Program-made: the position numbers and the translations under genes
Assembly (NCBI RefSeq): GCF_025642135.1
Contig: NZ_CP106793.1
Location: 7,594,001-7,658,000, forward strand
Reading direction: 5' to 3'
Source: Streptomyces cynarae
GTDB taxonomy: Bacteria; Actinomycetota; Actinomycetes; Streptomycetales; Streptomycetaceae
Length of the DNA: 64,000 nucleotides
Notes under the pieces: model-generated
What the model saw: the letters and a program-made list of their open reading frames with translations, nothing else
Databases searched by the model: none
Told to the model about the DNA's origin: nothing
In this document: piece by piece, positions 59,194 through 64,000 of the stretch
Position numbering within the stretch: the stretch's first letter is position 1
How the letters are laid out: each line of letters begins with the position of its first letter

Positions 59194-59352
59194 GCTGTGC
59201 TCCTTGGGTCCGGATCCGTCGCGCACGCCTGTCGGGCGGGCGCGACGGATGTCGCTCGGTGCGGCTCGTACCGCTGTACCGATCAGTTACGGACGGCGGG
59301 GCGGGAGTTGCTCACCGCCGGGGAGGCGAAGCGTGCGGGACCCGGTGCGGGG

Positions 59353-60609
59353 TCAGGTCCCGACGACGTGGAGGGACGCCCACAGCGCCACCACCGCGCC
59401 CGCCAGCGCGGTCGGCACGGCGATCGCGCCGAGGCGCGTGAACTCCTTGAGGTCGACGCCGTGGTCGTGCTGGTGGACGATCCGGCGCCACAGCAGCGTG
59501 GCCAGCGAACCGGCGTAGGTGAGGTTGGGGCCGATGTTCACGCCGAGCAGGACGGCCAGCACCGCTCCGGGACCGGACGGGGCGGCCAGCGGCAGCAGCA
59601 CCAGCACCGCAGGCAGATTGTTGATCAGGTTGGCCAGCACGGCCGCCAGGGCCGCGACCCCGAGCAGCGCGGGCAGGCCGGTGCCACCGGGGATCACCTG
59701 GCCGAGAGCGCTCGCGAGGCCGTTGTCGACGACCGCGCGCACCACGACGCCCAGCGCCAGGACGAACGCCAGGAAGGACGGCGCCGCCGCGCGCACCACG
59801 GTCAGCGGGGTGGCCCGGCGCCGGAGGAGTCCGCGCACGGCCAGCACCAGCGCCCCGGCCGCCGCCGACCACGCCGGGTCGATGCCGAACGCGGAGGCCA
59901 CCACGAACCCCGCCAGCGTGCACGCGACCGTCACCAGAGCGAACAGCGGCAGCCTCGGCGGCTCGCCGTGGTCCTCGTCGGTGGCTCCCGCCCCCAGGTC
60001 GTGGCGGAAGAAACGCCGGAAGACCGCGTACTCGGCGGCCACCGCCACCAGCCACGGCAGAACCATCAGCGCGGCGAAACGGGTGAAGCTCAGCCCGGCC
60101 GCACCGAACGCGAGCAGGTTGGTGAGATTGGAGACCGGAAGCAGCAGCGAGGCCGTGTTCGACAGATGGGTGCAGGCGTACAGATGCGGCTTCGGGCGGG
60201 CGCCCATGCGGGCCGCGGTGGCGAACGCGACGGGCGTGAGCAGCACGACGGTGGCGTCCAGGCTGAGCACCGCGGTGATCAGCGAGGCGAGGGCGAACAC
60301 GGCGGTCAGCAGCCGTCCGGGACGGCCCGCCGCCCAGCTGGCCATCCACGCGCCGCAGGCCTGGAACAGCCCCTCGACGTCACAGAAGTGGGCCAGCACC
60401 AGCACGGCCGCCAGGAAGCCGACCACCGGGCCCAGGCGCTCGGCCTCGGCCCGTGCGTGGTCCAGGGAGATGGCGCCGGTCAGGAGGGCGATCCCGGCGG
60501 CCGGAACCGCCCAGACCGCCTCGGGCAGTCTGAAGGGACGCACCACCGCGCCGGCCAGGACGGCGACGAGGAGGACGACGGAGAGAGCCTCGGCGAGCGG
60601 GGTGTTCAG
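59353..60609 (-). CDS. ArsB/NhaD-type (IT superfamily) membrane transporter
   Basis: 418 residues if read from CTG 60609, which has AAGGA 8 bp upstream and adds the hydrophobic first helix (LSVVLLVAVLAGAVV). No ATG, GTG or TTG in that frame lies upstream of this helix; the first ordinary start is GTG 60549 or 60546, which would cut it. About 11 membrane segments, with the conserved NLTNLLAF and NLINNLPAVLVLLP loops of arsenite/anion and Na/H antiporters. The substrate is unknown. Lies 112 bp after thiD and before gnd on the same strand. Confidence 0.82.
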   Translation of the reverse strand: MNTPLAEALSVVLLVAVLAGAVVRPFRLPEAVWAVPAAGIALLTGAISLDHARAEAERLGPVVGFLAAVLVLAHFCDVEGLFQACGAWMASWAAGRPGRLLTAVFALASLITAVLSLDATVVLLTPVAFATAARMGARPKPHLYACTHLSNTASLLLPVSNLTNLLAFGAAGLSFTRFAALMVLPWLVAVAAEYAVFRRFFRHDLGAGATDEDHGEPPRLPLFALVTVACTLAGFVVASAFGIDPAWSAAAGALVLAVRGLLRRRATPLTVVRAAAPSFLAFVLALGVVVRAVVDNGLASALGQVIPGGTGLPALLGVAALAAVLANLINNLPAVLVLLPLAAPSGPGAVLAVLLGVNIGPNLTYAGSLATLLWRRIVHQHDHGVDLKEFTRLGAIAVPTALAGAVVALWASLHVVGT

Positions 60610-60720
60610 GGTTCGGTCCTTCCGCGCAAGGATCGGCGGTGCCCGTCCATCACATCAGATCCGCCTGTGACGCCGTGACCCGAGGCACCCCCACGAAGGC
60701 GGGCTCCTCCCCGGCCACCG

Positions 60721-61518
60721 TCACGTGCGCGCACGCAGCCTCCAGCCGTGGTCCACCGGTCCGATGCCGGCGCCGAGCGCGAAGCCCGCCGCGATCGCCT
60801 CCGTGACGTACTCCTTGGCCTGCCGCACCGCATCCGGCACCGTGAGGCCCTGTGCGAGACCGACCGCGACGGCCGAGGCGAGGGTGCAGCCCGTGCCGTG
60901 GGTGTGGCGGTTGTCGTGGCGCGGAGCGCGCAGCCAGTGCTCCTGCCGGCCGTCGGTGAGCAGGTCGGTGGCCTCCCCGGGAAGATGCCCGCCCTTCACG
61001 AGCACCCACCGGGGCCCGTACGACAGCAGGCGGTCGGCCGCGCGGCGCATGCCCGTCTCGTCGGTCACCGTGATGCCGGTCAGCTCCGCGACCTCGTCCA
61101 GGTTCGGCGTGGTCACCGTGGCGAGCGGCAGCAGCCTGGTCCGTACGGCGTCCAGGGCGTCGTCGGCGAGCAGCCGGTCGCCGTGCTTGGAGACGCTCAC
61201 CGGGTCCACGACGACCGGTGCCGGCACGTCCGTGAGCAGGTCGGCCACCGCTTGGACCAGCGCCGGGGAGGCGAGCATGCCCGTCTTGACCGCCTGTACG
61301 CCGATGTCGTCGACGACGCTGCGGTACTGGGCGCGCACCGCCTCGACGGGCAGCTCCCACGCCCCCTGCACTCCCACGGAGTTCTGCGCCGTGACCGCGG
61401 TGATCACGCTCATCCCGTGGGCGCCGAGCGCCAGCATGGTCTTCAGGTCGGCCTGGATCCCGGCGCCGCCGCCGGAGTCGGAGCCGGCGATGGTCAGGAC
61501 ACGGGGCGGCGCGGTCAT
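60721..61518 (-). CDS. thiD: Hydroxymethylpyrimidine/phosphomethylpyrimidine kinase
   Basis: 265 residues. Ribokinase fold: [20 protein letters not shown] for substrate, the [13 protein letters not shown] region, [15 protein letters not shown] and the ATP/anion-hole [14 protein letters not shown]. It phosphorylates HMP twice on the way to thiamine. Its ATG overlaps the stop of the transporter gene upstream, so both are under the TPP riboswitch. Confidence 0.96.
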   Translation of the reverse strand: MTAPPRVLTIAGSDSGGGAGIQADLKTMLALGAHGMSVITAVTAQNSVGVQGAWELPVEAVRAQYRSVVDDIGVQAVKTGMLASPALVQAVADLLTDVPAPVVVDPVSVSKHGDRLLADDALDAVRTRLLPLATVTTPNLDEVAELTGITVTDETGMRRAADRLLSYGPRWVLVKGGHLPGEATDLLTDGRQEHWLRAPRHDNRHTHGTGCTLASAVAVGLAQGLTVPDAVRQAKEYVTEAIAAGFALGAGIGPVDHGWRLRART

Positions 61519-62933
61519 GCGCGGCCCTCCTCTCGGACGCGCACGCGACTCTCCTCGCGGACGCGCAGCGGGGCGTAGAGCGCGAGAGCGACCAGGAACG
61601 CCACGTAGTACGAGACGTCAGCGCCGTGCAGCGCGTGGGCGGCCGGGCCCACGTACAGGCCGGTGTCCATGAACGGCACCGCCGCGGCGAAGGCGCCGAC
61701 GAACGCCAGCAGCGGCGGCCGGACGGAGCGCGGCAGGGCGGTCCCGGCGGCGAGGTCGACAGCGGTGCCGCGCCGTGCGAGCCAGTCGACGACCACGATC
61801 GCCACGAACCCGGGGATCCAGTAGCTCACGAACAGCAGCACGTTCTGGAAGCGGGCCGTGGTGTTCGCCGCGTGCATCCACAGCACCAGCGGGAAGCCCA
61901 GCACCACCGCGAGGGCGGCGGCCAGCGGACGCGGCAGGCGCACCCCGACGGTCTGCAACGCCAAGGAGCCGCTGTAGTCGTTCATCGCGTTGCTGGCGAG
62001 CGCCGCCAGCGCCACGGCCAGCAGCCCGAAGGCACCGGCCGCACCCCCGCCCAGCACATGGTCCACGCCCGCGGCCGTCTGGTCGGTCAGCACCGAGGCG
62101 CCCCACAGCCCGAGGACCTGCACGGCCACGAAGGACACCACGAGCCCGAGCAGCGTGCACCAGAACATCCGGGACCGTGCGGTGCCGCGCGGCAGATAGC
62201 GGCTGAAGTCGCTGGCGTACGGCGCCCAGGACAGCGACAGGCTGAGCGCGATGGTGCTGGTCAGCACGAAGGCGCCCACGCGGTCGGCGCCGTGCGCGGT
62301 GCCCGTCCAGGCGGGGTGCACGCTGCCCGCCATGCGCAGGGCGATCAGTGCGAAGGCGGCCGCCAGCACGAACGTCATGACGAGCTGCAACCGGTGGATC
62401 GCCTCGTAGCCGAGGACCCCGAGGGCTCCTTGGGCGAGCATCACCACCAGGACGCCCAGCCAGAACGGCCAGCCGGCGAGCCGGGCCAGCGCATCGCCGC
62501 CGAACAGCCCGATCAGCGCGTCCCAGGCGATCGAGGACAGCCACTGCAGCACCCCGGGCAGCACCACCGCGCGCCCGAACGCCAGCCGGGCCAGCGGCAG
62601 CTGGCCGGCTCCGGTGCGGCTGCCCCAGGTGCTCATATAGGCGGTGGGCACCGCGCCCAGCACCGTGCCGAGGACGACGGCGGCGAGCGCGGTGGTGAAG
62701 TCCAGGCCGAGCGCGATGCCGATGGTCCCGGTGAACACGCCGGTCATGGTCAGATTGGGGGCGAACCACACGGTGAACAGCCGGCCCGCCCCGCCGTAAC
62801 GATTCGTCTCGGGGACCGGCTCGATGCCGTGGCCCTCGACCCTGAGGTCGCCGGGAGCGGCGGGCATCCGCCCGTCGAAGACGGTTCTCCGGCCGCCCGT
62901 GGGCAGCCCGCCCGAGACATGCGCCGATGGCAT
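61515..62933 (-). CDS. cytX: NCS1-family hydroxymethylpyrimidine transporter CytX
   Basis: 472 residues from ATG 62933; an ATG 9 bp earlier lies in the riboswitch stem. Twelve membrane helices of the cytosine/purine permease family: [78 protein letters not shown] riboswitch directly upstream and thiD directly downstream indicate uptake of the thiamine precursor HMP. The terminal [16 protein letters not shown] contains a short repeat. Confidence 0.94.
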   Translation of the reverse strand: MPSAHVSGGLPTGGRRTVFDGRMPAAPGDLRVEGHGIEPVPETNRYGGAGRLFTVWFAPNLTMTGVFTGTIGIALGLDFTTALAAVVLGTVLGAVPTAYMSTWGSRTGAGQLPLARLAFGRAVVLPGVLQWLSSIAWDALIGLFGGDALARLAGWPFWLGVLVVMLAQGALGVLGYEAIHRLQLVMTFVLAAAFALIALRMAGSVHPAWTGTAHGADRVGAFVLTSTIALSLSLSWAPYASDFSRYLPRGTARSRMFWCTLLGLVVSFVAVQVLGLWGASVLTDQTAAGVDHVLGGGAAGAFGLLAVALAALASNAMNDYSGSLALQTVGVRLPRPLAAALAVVLGFPLVLWMHAANTTARFQNVLLFVSYWIPGFVAIVVVDWLARRGTAVDLAAGTALPRSVRPPLLAFVGAFAAAVPFMDTGLYVGPAAHALHGADVSYYVAFLVALALYAPLRVREESRVRVREEGRA

Positions 62934-62937
62934 GAAA

Positions 62938-63013
62938 GACATCCCTCCGCCAGTACGAACTGGTTCAGGTTCGACGGGTGTGATCTCAGCCCGCAGTTGG
63001 GGCACCCCGTGTC
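62938..63013 (-). ncRNA. TPP riboswitch (THI element)
   Basis: On the minus strand all conserved parts are in order: ACGGGGTGCC, the GGCTGAGATCACACCCG pyrimidine-sensing helix, GAACCTGAACCAGT, and TACTGGCGGAGGGA. The closing stem pairs GACA (63013-63010) with TGTC. Its 3' strand holds GGAGGGA, which is also the ribosome site 8 nt before cytX ATG 62933. Bound TPP should therefore hide that site and stop translation of cytX-thiD. Confidence 0.96.
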
Positions 63014-63059
63014 CGGTACGGCGGCAAGACTAACCCGAGGACGGGTGTCAGCCATACGT

Positions 63060-63091
63060 GAGGGCCGCTGCCGGGTCGGTCAGCGGCCCTC
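63060..63091 (-). terminator. Terminator after the secreted phosphodiesterase-type gene
   Basis: GAGGGCCGCTG at 63060-63070 pairs perfectly with CAGCGGCCCTC at 63081-63091 (11 pairs, 10-nt loop), 19 bp past the stop at 63110. It separates this gene from the riboswitch. Confidence 0.82.
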
Positions 63092-63109
63092 GATGTCTCG
63101 TCGTGGCGC

Positions 63110-64000
63110 TCAGCGCCGGGTGTAGATGAAGCCGAGCTTGTCGACCTCGTCACCGGAGCGCCCGTGGAACCCTGCGATCTGCCAGCCGGCGGGCGCCGTA
63201 CGGGTCACGCAGTCGGACGTCGTGGTACCACCCGCCAGGCTGCGGCCGAGGTTGGTCGTGAACTTCGCGGAGAAGATCCTCGTGCGGCCGTCGTACTGGC
63301 CCTCGCAGAGCTGCGCGCCCGTCACGTACTCGTCGCTGCCCAGCGTCAGCGAGGACGCGGTACCGCCCGTGCCGCCGTGGGCGAGCGTGGTGCCGCCCGT
63401 CAGCGTCACGCCGACCTGGTCGACACGGGAGCCGCTGCGCAGCGAGATGCCGGTCGCCCGGGCGCCTGCCGGGACGCTGTCGATGTCGTCGTAGTAGTCG
63501 CCGTGCGGCCCGCCGAACTGGTCGCTGAGCTGGAAGGCGGAGTTGCGCGCCCAGCTGAACGTCGCGGTGATCGGGTCGTGGTCGGAGAGCATCTTGCCGT
63601 CGTCCGTGAGGAACCCGGTGTGCTCGTTGTTGTACGCGGTGGCGCCCAGTGAGACCAGTCTGCTGCCCCGGTAGAGGATCTTGTCGACGACCTCGCAGCT
63701 GTTGGTGACCGCGTTCTCGTCGCAGAGCAGCGGGTCGCTGCCCTTGGCGGGTGGGGTGCCGCCGCGCACCAGCTTGACCCAGGCGTCGGTGAGGCCGTTC
63801 GCAGCGGCGAACTCGGCGATCGTGTCACCCGAGCGCGTGTAGCGGGTGTTGGTGTCGCCCATGACGACGACCGCGTTGCCCGCGGAGTGGGTCTTGATGA
63901 AGTCCGTCAGCTGGTTGAGGTTGTCCGCCCGTGAGGCCAGATCGCCGTCGTTCGTCCCGGCGTTGGTGTGCAGGTTGTAGAAGTCGACGTAGACGCCCTC
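63110..64000 (-). CDS. Endonuclease/exonuclease/phosphatase-family protein with C-terminal lectin-like domain, 5' end missing
   Basis: The frame is open to the window edge on the minus strand; about 296 residues visible. VYVDFYNLHTNAG, VVVMGDTNTRY and LSDHDPITATF are the metal- and catalytic-site motifs of the EEP fold (DNase I/sphingomyelinase type). The last 125 residues (FQLSDQFGGPHGDYYDDIDS, GISLRSGSRVDQVGVTL, GRSGDEVDKLGFIYTRR) form two beta-prism-like repeats resembling jacalin lectins. Such proteins are normally exported; the signal peptide would lie outside the window. Nuclease or sphingomyelinase activity cannot be told apart from this part. Confidence 0.85.
   Translation of the reverse strand, partial: EGVYVDFYNLHTNAGTNDGDLASRADNLNQLTDFIKTHSAGNAVVVMGDTNTRYTRSGDTIAEFAAANGLTDAWVKLVRGGTPPAKGSDPLLCDENAVTNSCEVVDKILYRGSRLVSLGATAYNNEHTGFLTDDGKMLSDHDPITATFSWARNSAFQLSDQFGGPHGDYYDDIDSVPAGARATGISLRSGSRVDQVGVTLTGGTTLAHGGTGGTASSLTLGSDEYVTGAQLCEGQYDGRTRIFSAKFTTNLGRSLAGGTTTSDCVTRTAPAGWQIAGFHGRSGDEVDKLGFIYTRR

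Overview
The window is very GC-rich, has GTG, TTG and probably CTG starts, tight stop/start overlaps and Streptomyces-type gene families (a conservon, a hopanoid cluster with ispG and dxs, secreted CBM13 glycosidases, DUF4360 and DUF6126-like proteins). All of this points to a Streptomyces or very close actinomycete chromosome. No CRISPR array, prophage, complete insertion sequence or rRNA operon was seen. One tRNA-Pro(GGG) is present at 53794-53867. Both ends cut genes: a glycosyltransferase on the left and a secreted nuclease/phosphatase-type protein on the right.

Left part (1-16046): a cell-envelope polysaccharide export module (family 2 glycosyltransferase, TagG/Wzm-like permease, TagH/Wzt-like ATPase) ends at a strong hairpin. 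A co-directional hopanoid operon follows: hpnC, hpnD and hpnE (farnesyl-PP to squalene), a polyprenyl diphosphate synthase, squalene-hopene cyclase (shc), hpnG and hpnH (side-chain addition), the MEP-pathway genes ispG and dxs, and an HpnO-like aminotransferase. The operon therefore carries both precursor supply and the route to aminobacteriohopanetriol. hpnG contains an in-frame insertion that looks like a Streptomyces palindromic intergenic repeat.

Middle (16047-23400): a cupin-type XRE regulator with a twin operator and a partner mini membrane protein, a tyrosine phosphatase, a GH36 alpha-galactosidase, an SGNH hydrolase, an AhpD-like protein and a metallo-beta-lactamase-fold hydrolase.

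Plant-polysaccharide region (23523-38619): two secreted GH6 cellulases lie divergent from a CebR-like LacI regulator, with CebR-type operators between them. A second LacI regulator faces a 770-bp gap with three similar palindromes. Six secreted hemicellulose enzymes follow on the + strand: GH54 arabinofuranosidase-CBM13, GH10 xylanase with three trefoil repeats, a strikingly short GH54-derived protein, GH27-CBM13, a CE1/feruloyl-esterase-like protein-CBM13 and CBM13-GH62 arabinofuranosidase. Together they look like an arabinoxylan/arabinogalactan debranching set, closed by a strong terminator.

Right part (38801-64000): MFS exporter and thioredoxin-reductase-like enzyme divergent from an XRE-cupin regulator; DUF4291 and DUF4360 proteins; a decayed LacI gene; a conservon (cvnA with an apparent frameshift, cvnB, cvnC, cvnD, GAF protein); threonine catabolism (tdh, kbl) followed by LysR; an XRE-cupin/GNAT pair; tRNA-Pro; a wrbA operon with a large inverted-repeat operator and a TetR gene; dihydrolipoamide dehydrogenase; gnd; an ArsB/NhaD-like transporter; and a TPP-riboswitch-controlled cytX-thiD operon.

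The most unusual items are the mini-GH54 that keeps both predicted catalytic residues (32956-33468), the repeat inserted within hpnG, the frameshifted cvnA, the LacI pseudogene, and several precisely spaced palindromic operators.
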